Below, in pieces: positions 1 through 5,181 of a DNA stretch of 5,392 nucleotides. A program made the position numbers and the translations under genes. The notes under the pieces are model-generated. The model was not told the origin of the DNA. It was given only the letters and a program-made list of their open reading frames with translations, and did not search any database. Position 1 is the first letter of the stretch. Each line of letters begins with the position of its first letter. This DNA comes from an uncultured Gloeocapsa sp. (GTDB lineage Bacteria; Cyanobacteriota; Cyanobacteriia; Cyanobacteriales; Gloeocapsaceae), in contig CALGKL010000085.1 of assembly GCA_937930495.1 (NCBI GenBank), positions 1-5,392 of the forward strand, in the 5' to 3' direction.

Positions 1-371
1 GTACTGGTATTAGCGCCCAAACCGCCAGTATAGCCTGTGCTCAAGCTCTTGTCCCGGCTGATTTGGGATTCTGTGTCGAAGGTATTAACCAACAAACAGG
101 AATCGGTCCCGAAGAAGCATTACAAAACTGTTATCAAGTGCGACGTCCTAGGGAGCTAGCTAGTTGCGTTAGAAGTATCGATCGAAGCATTACCGTTACT
201 TCTGCTAATCAAATTGTCGATAATTGTCGTAAGAGTCTTTTACCTAGACGTTACGCTCAATGTGTTGTCGGTATCAGCAATCAAAATACGGGGATTAGTG
301 GAGAAGAAGCACTAGCTAATTGTCTAGCAGCTAAAGATCTTGCTGAGGTTATTTTGCCCGAGTCTAATTAA
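1..371 (+). CDS. Cysteine-repeat protein of unknown function (3' part)
   Basis: The frame is open from the left edge (first full codon at 3) to a TAA at 369-371, giving 122 visible residues; the true start lies outside the window. I do not recognise the family. The visible part is three full repeats of 31-32 residues and a partial fourth, starting at about residues 1, 32, 64 and 96. Each full repeat shows the pattern C-x5-P-x5-C-V-x2-I (Cys 12/24, 43/55, 75/87). The last unit keeps only the first Cys (107) and then ends. Several units open with T-G-I and an E-E-A-L or similar stretch before the first Cys. Inference: each unit could be a helical hairpin with the proline at the turn, its two cysteines facing each other or binding something. 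No membrane segment is visible; any signal peptide would lie upstream. The gene converges on gnd across a shared terminator. That it is a coding repeat protein is fairly sure; its function is unknown. Confidence 0.85.
   Translation, partial: TGISAQTASIACAQALVPADLGFCVEGINQQTGIGPEEALQNCYQVRRPRELASCVRSIDRSITVTSANQIVDNCRKSLLPRRYAQCVVGISNQNTGISGEEALANCLAAKDLAEVILPESN
3..368 (+). repeat. Protein-level tandem repeats, about 93-96 bp units
   Basis: The units are 3-95, 96-191, 192-287 and a partial one at 288-368. They are recognisable in the protein (Cys at unit positions 12 and 24, Pro at 18, Val at 25, Ile at 28). The DNA has diverged, so this is an old repeat kept by selection on the protein rather than a recent duplication. 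The array probably continues to the left of the window. Confidence 0.75.
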
Positions 372-375
372 ATAA

Positions 376-411
376 AAAAACTAGGTAACAGTTCTATTGT
401 ACCTAGTTTTT
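376..411. terminator. Bidirectional intrinsic terminator between convergent genes
   Basis: The perfect stem AAAAACTAGGTA (376-387) / TACCTAGTTTTT (400-411) encloses a 12-base loop. The A-run on one side and T-run on the other give a U-tract after the hairpin on either strand. It starts 4 bases after the stop of the left-hand gene and ends 6 bases beyond the stop of gnd on the other strand, so it can end both transcripts. Confidence 0.85.
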
Positions 412-417
412 AGCTAA

Positions 418-1836
418 CTAAATCCACTGAGTGTGGAAAAATTCACCTCTAGGTTTATCGATCCGCTCATAGGTGTGAGCGCCAAAATAATCCCGTTGAG
501 CTTGGGTTAGGTTTTGAGGAAGGCGATCGCGTCTGTAGCTATCAAAATAATCTAGAGAAGCGCTAAAAGCGGGTACAGCGATCCCAGATTGATTAGAGAC
601 GACCAAAACATCTCGCCAAGCTTGTTGTCGATCGAGAATAGACTGTTTAAACTCTGGTGCTAACAATAAATTAGGTAACTCAGGATTATCATTAAAAGCT
701 GATTTAATCTTATCTAAAAATCCTGCTCGGATGATACAGCCACCTTTCCAAATACGGGCGATTTCTCCCAAATTAAGGTTATAGTTATATTCAAGAGAAG
801 CTTTACTCAATAGAGCCATACCTTGAGCGTAAGAGCACATTTTTGAGCAGTAGAGAGCATCCCTGACTTTAGCGATGAAAGCTTGTTTATCTAATGAATA
901 GAGTTCAAGTACAGGTCCTGTTAACTCTTTAGCCGCAGCTATTCTTTCCTCTTTATAGCCCGAGATAACTCGAGCGTTGACCGCAGCGTAGATAGTGGGA
1001 ATAGGGACACCCAATTCTAGGGAACTAACCACTGTCCAACGTCCTGTCCCTTTTTGTCCTGCTGAGTCTAGAATCAAATCTATTAACTCCTTACCCGTGT
1101 CTGGTTCAACGTATTTAAAGATATCAGCGGTAATCTCGATTAAAAAGGAGTTCAACTCATCGGTATTGTTCCACTGACTAAATACTTCTGCCAACTCTTG
1201 ATTAGTCAATCCGAGAACGTTTTTGAGGATATCATAAGCCTCAGCGATTAACTGCATATCCCCGTATTCAATCCCGTTGTGTACCATTTTCACGTAATGA
1301 CCAGCTCCCCCTGGTCCGATAAAGGTAACACAAGGACCATCATCTACTTGAGCGGCGATTTTAGTTAAAATTGGCTCTAACTCTTGATAAGCAGCTTTAG
1401 TACCTCCAGGCATCAAGGAAGGACCATGTAACGCCCCTTCCTCACCCCCACTGACTCCCATCCCTACAAATCCAAGTCCAGAGGCTTCCAATTCTCGAGT
1501 ACGTCTTTCTGTGTCTTCGTAGAGGGAGTTACCACCATCGATGATCATATCTCCTTCTTCCAGAAGAGGTTTGAGTTGTTCAATGACTCCATCTACAGGA
1601 CTTCCCGCTTTAACCATTACCAATATTTGACGGGGACGTTCTAAACTACTGACGAATTCTTCTAGGGAATAAGCGGCTTTTATATCCTTTCCTTGTGCTT
1701 TTTCGGCCATAAAGGCTTCTGTTTTAGCAGGAGTACGATTATAAACGGCGATGGGAAAGCCTCGACTTTCGACGTTGAGGGCTAAATTTTCCCCCATGAC
1801 CGCTAAGCCAATTACACCAAAGCTTCTTTTGACCAT
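418..1836 (-). CDS. gnd: 6-phosphogluconate dehydrogenase, decarboxylating (NADP+)
   Basis: This enzyme oxidises and decarboxylates 6-phosphogluconate to ribulose 5-phosphate, producing NADPH (EC 1.1.1.44). It is the last oxidative step of the pentose phosphate pathway, the main sugar-burning route of cyanobacteria in the dark. The protein is 472 residues, normal for the long bacterial/eukaryotic form. The N-terminal Rossmann domain shows [12 protein letters not shown] (10-21) and the NADP-selecting NRT (33-35). Substrate-site residues known from the family are all present: N103 in DGGNS, S129-G130-G131, K183 (general base), H186-N187, E190, K262 in GQKGTG, R289, and R448 and H454 in the C-terminal [13 protein letters not shown]. 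The all-helical domain from about 180 onward is complete. The ATG at 1834-1836 fits the family N-terminus; only a weak purine-rich stretch (GAGTGAAG) precedes it. The gene is alone between two terminators, so it is probably monocistronic. No sign of damage. Confidence 0.98.
   Translation of the reverse strand: MVKRSFGVIGLAVMGENLALNVESRGFPIAVYNRTPAKTEAFMAEKAQGKDIKAAYSLEEFVSSLERPRQILVMVKAGSPVDGVIEQLKPLLEEGDMIIDGGNSLYEDTERRTRELEASGLGFVGMGVSGGEEGALHGPSLMPGGTKAAYQELEPILTKIAAQVDDGPCVTFIGPGGAGHYVKMVHNGIEYGDMQLIAEAYDILKNVLGLTNQELAEVFSQWNNTDELNSFLIEITADIFKYVEPDTGKELIDLILDSAGQKGTGRWTVVSSLELGVPIPTIYAAVNARVISGYKEERIAAAKELTGPVLELYSLDKQAFIAKVRDALYCSKMCSYAQGMALLSKASLEYNYNLNLGEIARIWKGGCIIRAGFLDKIKSAFNDNPELPNLLLAPEFKQSILDRQQAWRDVLVVSNQSGIAVPAFSASLDYFDSYRRDRLPQNLTQAQRDYFGAHTYERIDKPRGEFFHTQWI
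523..530. repeat. HIP1 palindrome GCGATCGC
   Basis: GCGATCGC lies inside gnd with a leading G (GGCGATCGCG). HIP1 is strongly over-represented in many cyanobacterial genomes, so the site mainly identifies the lineage. Confidence 0.85.
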
Positions 1837-1887
1837 ATTATTGCTTCACTCTAAGACATTTTATAAGATAAATACCTTCAGATAATC

Positions 1888-1902
1888 TCGAGGCATTCTC
1901 GA
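1888..1902. repeat. Short inverted repeat upstream of gnd
   Basis: TCGAG-GCATT-CTCGA is a perfect 5-base inverted repeat with a 5-base spacer, 52-66 bases upstream of the gnd start codon. It could be an operator half-site pair or a small hairpin in the gnd leader. I recognise no regulator for it. The surrounding region (1837-2000) must contain the gnd promoter, but no convincing -35/-10 pair stands out; TAATAT- and TATAAA-like -10 candidates are present without a good -35. Confidence 0.3.
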
Positions 1903-2003
1903 CTATCCTATCTATATTAATCCTAATCTCTTAGCTTTATATAACAACCTTATGCCTAGCTTGGTATTTTTCTGTTACTATTTCTTAACAATTAGTTGCT
2001 CAT

Positions 2004-2028
2004 AAAAAAACCCCAGGAGCCTGGGGTT
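2004..2028 (-). terminator. Intrinsic terminator of the ribosomal-protein cluster
   Basis: Read on the minus strand, AACCCCAG-GCTC-CTGGGGTT is an 8-bp GC-rich stem with a 4-base loop (2009-2028). A seven-U run (2004-2010) begins with the stem's last U pairs and extends just past it. It starts 25 bases after the rplL stop. It should end the rplJL transcript (and any read-through from rplK-rplA) and insulate gnd downstream. Confidence 0.93.
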
Positions 2029-2053
2029 AAGGTGCAATGATCAAGAAGTTTAT

Positions 2054-2458
2054 TTATTTAACGCTAACTTTAGCGCCTGCTTCTTCGAGTGTTTTCTTGA
2101 TTTGTTCTGCTTCTTCTTTAGGAATACCTTCTTTTAAGGGCTTGGGTACTGATTCTACTAATTCTTTAGCTTCTTTGAGTCCTAAACCTGTGATAGCACG
2201 AACTTCTTTGAGGATAGCAATTTTCTTGTCAGCGGGAAACTCTTCTAAAACAACGTCAAATTCGGTTTTTTCTTCTTCAGGCTCAGCCGCAGCAGGAGCT
2301 GCGGCTCCACTAGGAGCAGCCATCATCATCATGCCACCACCAGCAGGAGCAGCAGCGCTCACGCCAAAGGTTTCCTCGATTTGTTTAACTAATTCAGAAG
2401 CTTCTAAAAGACTTAAACTTTTTAGCTTTTCTAAAATTTCATCAGTTGCAGCAGACAT
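2054..2458 (-). CDS. rplL: 50S ribosomal protein L7/L12 (bL12)
   Basis: This is the multicopy stalk protein that recruits and stimulates translational GTPases (EF-Tu, EF-G, IF2). It is 134 residues long, slightly longer than the roughly 120-residue enterobacterial form. The N-terminal dimerisation helices, which also bind the L10 tail, cover about 1-33. A flexible Ala/Gly/Pro-rich hinge covers about 34-62, with GGG followed by four Met (43-46), and ends in an acidic patch (EPEEEK). The globular factor-binding domain (about 65-134) carries the conserved [14 protein letters not shown] (89-102) and a C-terminal GAKVSVK. The ATG at 2456-2458 has a good Shine-Dalgarno AAGGAG (2468-2473) at 9 bases. 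It follows rplJ by 27 bases, is probably co-transcribed with it, and a strong terminator follows. No rpoB follows, unlike in enterobacteria. Confidence 0.98.
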   Translation of the reverse strand: MSAATDEILEKLKSLSLLEASELVKQIEETFGVSAAAPAGGGMMMMAAPSGAAAPAAAEPEEEKTEFDVVLEEFPADKKIAILKEVRAITGLGLKEAKELVESVPKPLKEGIPKEEAEQIKKTLEEAGAKVSVK

Positions 2459-2485
2459 ATTTTTTTTCTCCTTGTTTGAAAATTG

Positions 2486-3052
2486 TTACGCAGCGTCTTG
2501 TTCTTTGTTGGCGATCGCCTGAATGCCTCTGCCGATGGATGCTGGTACTTCGTTGATCCCACGACAGAGGGAAGCTGGTACTTCTTTGATCCCCACAGCC
2601 ACTTTGGTCGCCAAGGAATTGATTGCTCCTGCAATTTGAGCCATAAGCTGTTCTTTGCTGGGCAACTCGGTGATTGCTTCTACCTGTTTTTCATTGAGGG
2701 CTTGTCCCTGCATAACACCACCGCGAAAGGCGGTTTTTTTGGTGTCTTTTTGAAATTTTTGGTAGGCTTTGATCGCGCCACCGAGGTCGTCTTTGACTAA
2801 GAGGAAAGCCGATGTTCCTTTGAGAAACTCAGTTATGCTTTCCCAGTTGGGGTCACCTTCTACCGCTAGACGCATCAGGGTATTTTTGGTGACTTTACAT
2901 TCTGTCCCTGTGGGGCGTAGGCGATTGCGTAAGTCGGTAATTTCGGCTACCGACAATCCCTGGTAATCGATAACGATAGCCAGTTGCGTCTTACTCAATT
3001 GTTCTTTGAGTTCGGTGACTATCTCTGATTTTTCTGTCCGACTTCTACCCAT
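2486..3052 (-). CDS. rplJ: 50S ribosomal protein L10 (uL10), with duplicated L12-binding tail segment
   Basis: L10 anchors the L12 dimers to the GTPase-associated centre of 23S rRNA and, as the L10-L12 complex, represses its own operon in bacteria studied. The protein has 188 residues against 165 in E. coli. The N-terminal rRNA-binding domain is typical (VIDYQGLSVAEITDLRNRLR at 27-46, KVTKNTLMRLA at 53-63). The long C-terminal helix that holds L12 begins around LPSKEQLMAQIAGAI (130-144). It then shows 11-residue units in phase at 143, 154, 165 and 176; two of them, GIKEVPASLCR and GINEVPASIGR, are near-identical (8 of 11). The last unit contains a HIP1 site. The start ATG at 3050-3052 is preceded by a near-perfect Shine-Dalgarno. 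The gene has its own promoter and L10-type leader upstream, and rplL follows 27 bases downstream. Confidence 0.98.
   Translation of the reverse strand: MGRSRTEKSEIVTELKEQLSKTQLAIVIDYQGLSVAEITDLRNRLRPTGTECKVTKNTLMRLAVEGDPNWESITEFLKGTSAFLLVKDDLGGAIKAYQKFQKDTKKTAFRGGVMQGQALNEKQVEAITELPSKEQLMAQIAGAINSLATKVAVGIKEVPASLCRGINEVPASIGRGIQAIANKEQDAA
2510..2519. repeat. Full HIP1 palindrome GGCGATCGCC
   Basis: The complete 10-base HIP1 element lies within rplJ, in the last 11-residue unit of the L10 tail (codons for Ala-Ile-Ala). It supports a cyanobacterial origin. Confidence 0.88.
2528..2593 (-). repeat. 33-bp tandem duplication in the rplJ 3' region
   Basis: Two adjacent 33-bp units (2528-2560 and 2561-2593) encode the repeated 11-residue segments of the L10 tail. 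The best-conserved part, 2538-2560 against 2571-2593, matches at 21 of 23 bases with a spacing of exactly 33. This DNA-level similarity suggests either a fairly recent in-frame duplication or homogenisation between the units. Confidence 0.8.
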
Positions 3053-3059
3053 CTTTGCC

Positions 3060-3070
3060 TCACCTCCTTT
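3060..3070 (-). promoter_or_regulatory. Extended Shine-Dalgarno of rplJ
   Basis: AAAGGAGGTGA, 7 bases before the rplJ ATG, matches the anti-Shine-Dalgarno tail of 16S rRNA almost completely. It is the strongest ribosome binding site in the window, fits a highly expressed stalk gene, and confirms the start. It lies outside the upstream attenuator hairpin. Confidence 0.88.
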
Positions 3071-3091
3071 GCTTCATCACCCCCAAATAAG

Positions 3092-3126
3092 CAGGCAACC
3101 TCGACGCTTCTCGCCGAGGTTGCCCG
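3092..3126 (-). terminator. Attenuator hairpin in the rplJL leader
   Basis: The minus-strand RNA forms a 15-bp stem (arms 3126-3112 and 3106-3092, two G.U pairs) with the 5-base loop AGAAG. It is followed by a moderately U-rich stretch (CUUAUUU, 3091-3085) rather than a clean U-run, so it is a weak intrinsic terminator or a pause hairpin. Its 5' arm (3121-3113, AACCTCGGC) is also perfectly complementary to GCCGAGGTT (3207-3199) in the L10 leader, so the hairpin and that alternative helix exclude each other. That is the expected arrangement for L10-controlled attenuation, as known for B. subtilis rplJL. Confidence 0.65.
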
Positions 3127-3198
3127 TTAGAAACAATTGCAAACCATCTACTAATTGTGGTCTTAGCAGACTTAATTTACATTTAGTTTTTTGGTTTT

Positions 3199-3270
3199 AA
3201 CCTCGGCAGGAAATTAAGCTTTGAGCACCTGCTGTCTTTGGTTGGATTTAATTATGTAAGCTTAGGATTG
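3199..3270 (-). ncRNA. L10 leader (cis-regulatory RNA upstream of rplJ)
   Basis: The core is AACC (3243-3240), then AAAGACA, then a GCAGG/CCTGC stem (3232-3228 with 3210-3206), then CGA and GGTT (3202-3199). The outer AACC/GGTT helix and inner GCAGG/CCTGC helix are separated by an asymmetric AAAGACA / CGA internal loop. This is the conserved kink-turn-like element of the known bacterial L10 leader family (the AGACAGCAGG and CCTGCCGAGG blocks), which binds the L10-L12 complex. The inner loop's AAGCTTA (3221-3215) is also complementary to TAAGCTT (3264-3258) upstream. A further hairpin (GGATTGAGAT / ATCT..CAATCC, 3290-3265) sits at the expected 5' end of the transcript. Family assignment is by recognition; I could not run a covariance search. 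Confidence 0.85.
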
Positions 3271-3294
3271 CTAGATAATAATCTCAATCCGTTT

Positions 3295-3324
3295 ATTCTA
3301 ACAAAATCCTCAGCACTTTGTCAA
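3295..3324 (-). promoter_or_regulatory. Sigma-70/SigA-type promoter of rplJL
   Basis: The -35 box TTGACA (3324-3319) is perfect, and after an 18-base spacer comes TAGAAT (3300-3295), 5 of 6 bases to the -10 consensus. Transcription would start near 3288, giving a leader of about 235 bases that contains the L10 element and the attenuator. The -35 begins 4 bases after the rplA stop codon, so there is no room for a terminator and read-through from rplKA is probably possible too. Confidence 0.85.
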
Positions 3325-3328
3325 GAAC

Positions 3329-4042
3329 CTAATCAGCGATTTTGAGATCCCGTAGAGCGTTAATATCTACTTCTATGGATGGTCCCATGGAGGAAGATAC
3401 GTAGATAGAGCGCCAGTAACGACCTTTGGCGCCTGAAGGGCGGTTACGTTCCACGGTATCCTGTAGGGCTTTGAGGTTTTCTAGTAAATCTTCAGCGCTA
3501 AAGGAGGCTTTGCCAAACATCACGTGGACAATCCCTGTGCGATCGGCTCTAAACTCTTGTTTACCTGCTTTAAATTCAGAGATCGCTTCTGTCAAATTAT
3601 CAGTAACTGTACCACCTTTAGGGGAGGGCATTAAGCCTTTAGGACCGAGAGCCCGCCCTAATTTAGCCACTTTAGGCATCATATCGGGAGTGGCGATCAG
3701 GATATCAAAATCCAATCTCCCTTTAAATATTTCTTCGATTAATTCTTCTGAGCCAACTACGTCAGCTCCTGCATCGCTAGCTTCTTTAACCTTTTCCCCA
3801 CGGGCGATTACTGCTACTCTAACCGTTTGTCCTGTCCCTTTAGGAAAAGTTACCGTTGTGCGCAGTTGTTGGTCAGTATATTTAGGGTCTATCCCTAGAC
3901 GTATATGAGCTTCGGCTGTTTCATCAAATTTAGCCGTAGCTGTTTCTTTGAGGAGCTGCATCGCCTCTAGGGGCTGATAAGCCTTACCTTTTTCTACTTT
4001 TGCTTGTGCTTGAGCGAATCTTCGTGATACTTTTTTAGACAT
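3329..4042 (-). CDS. rplA: 50S ribosomal protein L1 (uL1)
   Basis: L1 is the mobile stalk protein beside the E site. It helps release deacylated tRNA and in many bacteria represses its own operon by binding the mRNA. The protein has 237 residues, close to the usual 229-238. It begins with the typical basic MSKKVSRRF. It carries the L1 signature [19 protein letters not shown] (128-146) in domain II, and the rRNA-binding domain I is split across the N- and C-terminal parts, with [18 protein letters not shown] (164-181) near the end. The ATG at 4040-4042 has the Shine-Dalgarno TAGGAG (4054-4049) at 6 bases. rplK ends 60 bases upstream in the same direction, so the two probably form one unit. The TAG stop lies right against the rplJ promoter. 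Confidence 0.98.
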   Translation of the reverse strand: MSKKVSRRFAQAQAKVEKGKAYQPLEAMQLLKETATAKFDETAEAHIRLGIDPKYTDQQLRTTVTFPKGTGQTVRVAVIARGEKVKEASDAGADVVGSEELIEEIFKGRLDFDILIATPDMMPKVAKLGRALGPKGLMPSPKGGTVTDNLTEAISEFKAGKQEFRADRTGIVHVMFGKASFSAEDLLENLKALQDTVERNRPSGAKGRYWRSIYVSSSMGPSIEVDINALRDLKIAD

Positions 4043-4051
4043 TATGTACTC

Positions 4052-4075
4052 CTATTGGGTGAATAACGAAGCCAT
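4052..4075 (-). CDS. Possible 7-codon leader peptide between rplK and rplA
   Basis: In the rplK-rplA gap, ATG (4075-4073) opens a 7-codon frame (Met-Ala-Ser-Leu-Phe-Thr-Gln) ending in TAG (4054-4052). A Shine-Dalgarno-like GGGGAG (4086-4081) precedes it by 5 bases. The stop overlaps the rplA Shine-Dalgarno TAGGAG. The ATG sits in the loop of a small hairpin GAAGC-TATG-GCTTC (4081-4068). Such an arrangement could couple or tune rplA translation, but so short a frame can arise by chance. Confidence 0.25.
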   Translation of the reverse strand: MASLFTQ

Positions 4076-4102
4076 AGCTTCTCCCCTGCTAATTATTAAA
4101 AG

Positions 4103-4528
4103 TTACTCTTTGATGGTGATCCCCATATTTCGAGCCGTGCCCGCGATAATCTTCATAGCTGCTTCAACGTCATTAGCGTTGAGATCGGGTAATTTAGTTT
4201 GAGCTATTTCGCGGAGTTGTTGACTAGTAATACTGCCTACGGTTTGTTTGTTGGGTTGATTAGAACCTCGTTCAACTCCTGCTGCTTTTTTAATCAAGAC
4301 TGAAGCAGGGGGGGTTTTGAGGACAAAGGTAAAACTACGGTCTTCGTAAACCGAGATTTCTACAGGAATAATCATCCCTGGTTGATCAGCGGTTTTGGCG
4401 TTATATTCTTTACAGAAAGCCATAATATTAACGCCGTGTTGACCCAAAGCAGGACCAACGGGGGGAGCGGGGTTAGCTTTTCCCGCGGGCAAGGCTAATT
4501 TAATTAATGCGACTACTTTTTTGGCCAT
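4103..4528 (-). CDS. rplK: 50S ribosomal protein L11 (uL11)
   Basis: L11 binds the GTPase-associated region of 23S rRNA beside the L10-L12 stalk and takes part in factor binding. In many bacteria it also takes part in sensing uncharged tRNA by the stringent-response enzyme. It is 141 residues, the standard length. The N-terminal domain has the conserved [20 protein letters not shown] (14-33) with its proline-rich segment, and the C-terminal rRNA-binding domain runs from about 75 to the typical [10 protein letters not shown] end. The ATG at 4526-4528 lies only 3 bases after the nusG stop and no Shine-Dalgarno is visible in front of it (the upstream bases read AACAATCCTAAACA). It is therefore likely translated by ribosomes finishing nusG. 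Confidence 0.98.
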   Translation of the reverse strand: MAKKVVALIKLALPAGKANPAPPVGPALGQHGVNIMAFCKEYNAKTADQPGMIIPVEISVYEDRSFTFVLKTPPASVLIKKAAGVERGSNQPNKQTVGSITSQQLREIAQTKLPDLNANDVEAAMKIIAGTARNMGITIKE

Positions 4529-4531
4529 TGT

Positions 4532-5179
4532 TTAGGATTGTTTTTCAACTTGATTGAATTCTAGTTCTACAGGAGTTTCACGTCCAAAGATCGATAATAA
4601 AGCTTTGAGTTTTTGTCTTTCCGGACTGACTTCTACTACTTCTCCTGCGAAATCTTTAAACGGACCAGAGAGAACCATAATCTGATCACCAACATCGAGA
4701 TTGATTTTGACTACTGGTTCTTGTCCTTCTGTTTGTCTAAAGATCCGTTCTACCTCTGACATGGACAGGGGTAGGGGTTTAACGTGACCTCGTCCTCGTC
4801 CATAGTTACGTTTTTGTTCTGCTCCGACGAAGTTGATCACATGGGGGGTATTTTTGACCACCTGCCAGGCGTCATCCTCCATAATCATCTGCACTAAAAC
4901 GTATCCAGGGAAGACTTTTTCTTCGAGATGTTGACGAGAACCGTCTTTACGGATTTTGACTGTTGGTGTTTGGGGAATCTGTACCTGGATTACTCGATCA
5001 GCTACGTTAAAGGATTTGACTCGTTGTTCTATATTGGCTTTGACGCGTTTTTCGCAACCAGATGCTACTTGAATAGCGTACCAACGTGGTTTTGCTTTGG
5101 GCTGATTTTGTGGTTCTAGTTGTTCTTGTGGTTCTAGTTGTTCTAGTTCTTCTTGTGGTTCTTCCCCAGGGATAATCAT
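4532..5179 (-). CDS. nusG: Transcription termination/antitermination factor NusG
   Basis: NusG binds RNA polymerase through its NGN domain, and its KOW domain contacts partners such as ribosomal protein S10. With the ATG at 5177-5179 the protein has 215 residues. The NGN domain covers about 31-145 (RWYAIQVASGCEKRVKANI at 32-50, FPGYVLVQM at 90-98), and the KOW domain about 162-210 (VGDQIMVLSGPFKDFAGEV). Residues 1-30 form a Glu/Gln/Pro-rich extension absent from E. coli NusG (181 residues). I chose this ATG because AAAGGTG (5194-5188) lies 8 bases upstream and secE ends 2 bases before it. A GTG at 5206-5204 would extend the frame by 9 codons, but it lies inside secE in another frame and has no ribosome site. 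nusG is followed by rplK after 3 bases. Confidence 0.96.
   Translation of the reverse strand: MIIPGEEPQEELEQLEPQEQLEPQNQPKAKPRWYAIQVASGCEKRVKANIEQRVKSFNVADRVIQVQIPQTPTVKIRKDGSRQHLEEKVFPGYVLVQMIMEDDAWQVVKNTPHVINFVGAEQKRNYGRGRGHVKPLPLSMSEVERIFRQTEGQEPVVKINLDVGDQIMVLSGPFKDFAGEVVEVSPERQKLKALLSIFGRETPVELEFNQVEKQS
5109..5144 (-). repeat. Perfect 18-bp tandem repeat in the nusG N-terminal region
   Basis: TGTGGTTCTAGTTGTTCT occurs twice without mismatch (5109-5126, 5127-5144). Half-unit copies follow at 5145-5162, ending in another TGTGGTTCT. On the coding strand it encodes the E-Q-L-E-P-Q repeats of the NusG N-terminal extension. The length is in frame, so copy-number change by slippage would alter the extension without breaking the gene. 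Confidence 0.85.
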
Positions 5180-5181
5180 TG

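Noticed and set aside
3..368. CRISPR array or DNA-level direct repeats at the left edge
   Set aside because: The roughly 96-base periodicity exists in the protein, not as near-identical DNA repeats with spacers, and the frame stays open throughout.
63..371. TTG at 63 as the start of the left-hand gene
   Set aside because: The frame and the cysteine repeat continue upstream to the window edge, so the gene is cut by the edge rather than starting at 63.
1964..1978. NtcA-like site GTA-N9-TAC upstream of gnd
   Set aside because: The nitrogen regulator NtcA recognises GTA-N8-TAC; this one has 9 spacer bases and no well-placed -10 box, so it is not supported.
2037..2522. 161-codon open frame on the plus strand opposite rplL
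   Set aside because: It is the antisense shadow of rplL, with low-complexity Ser/Ala/Pro content mirroring the L12 hinge and no ribosome site of its own.
2483..2800. 105-codon open frame on the plus strand opposite rplJ
   Set aside because: It is the antisense of L10 coding sequence; its repeated Trp-Tyr-Phe segments simply mirror the 33-bp duplication.
3426..3908. 160-codon open frame on the plus strand opposite rplA
   Set aside because: It lies entirely within the well-conserved L1 gene in the opposite direction and has no recognisable domain; treated as a shadow.
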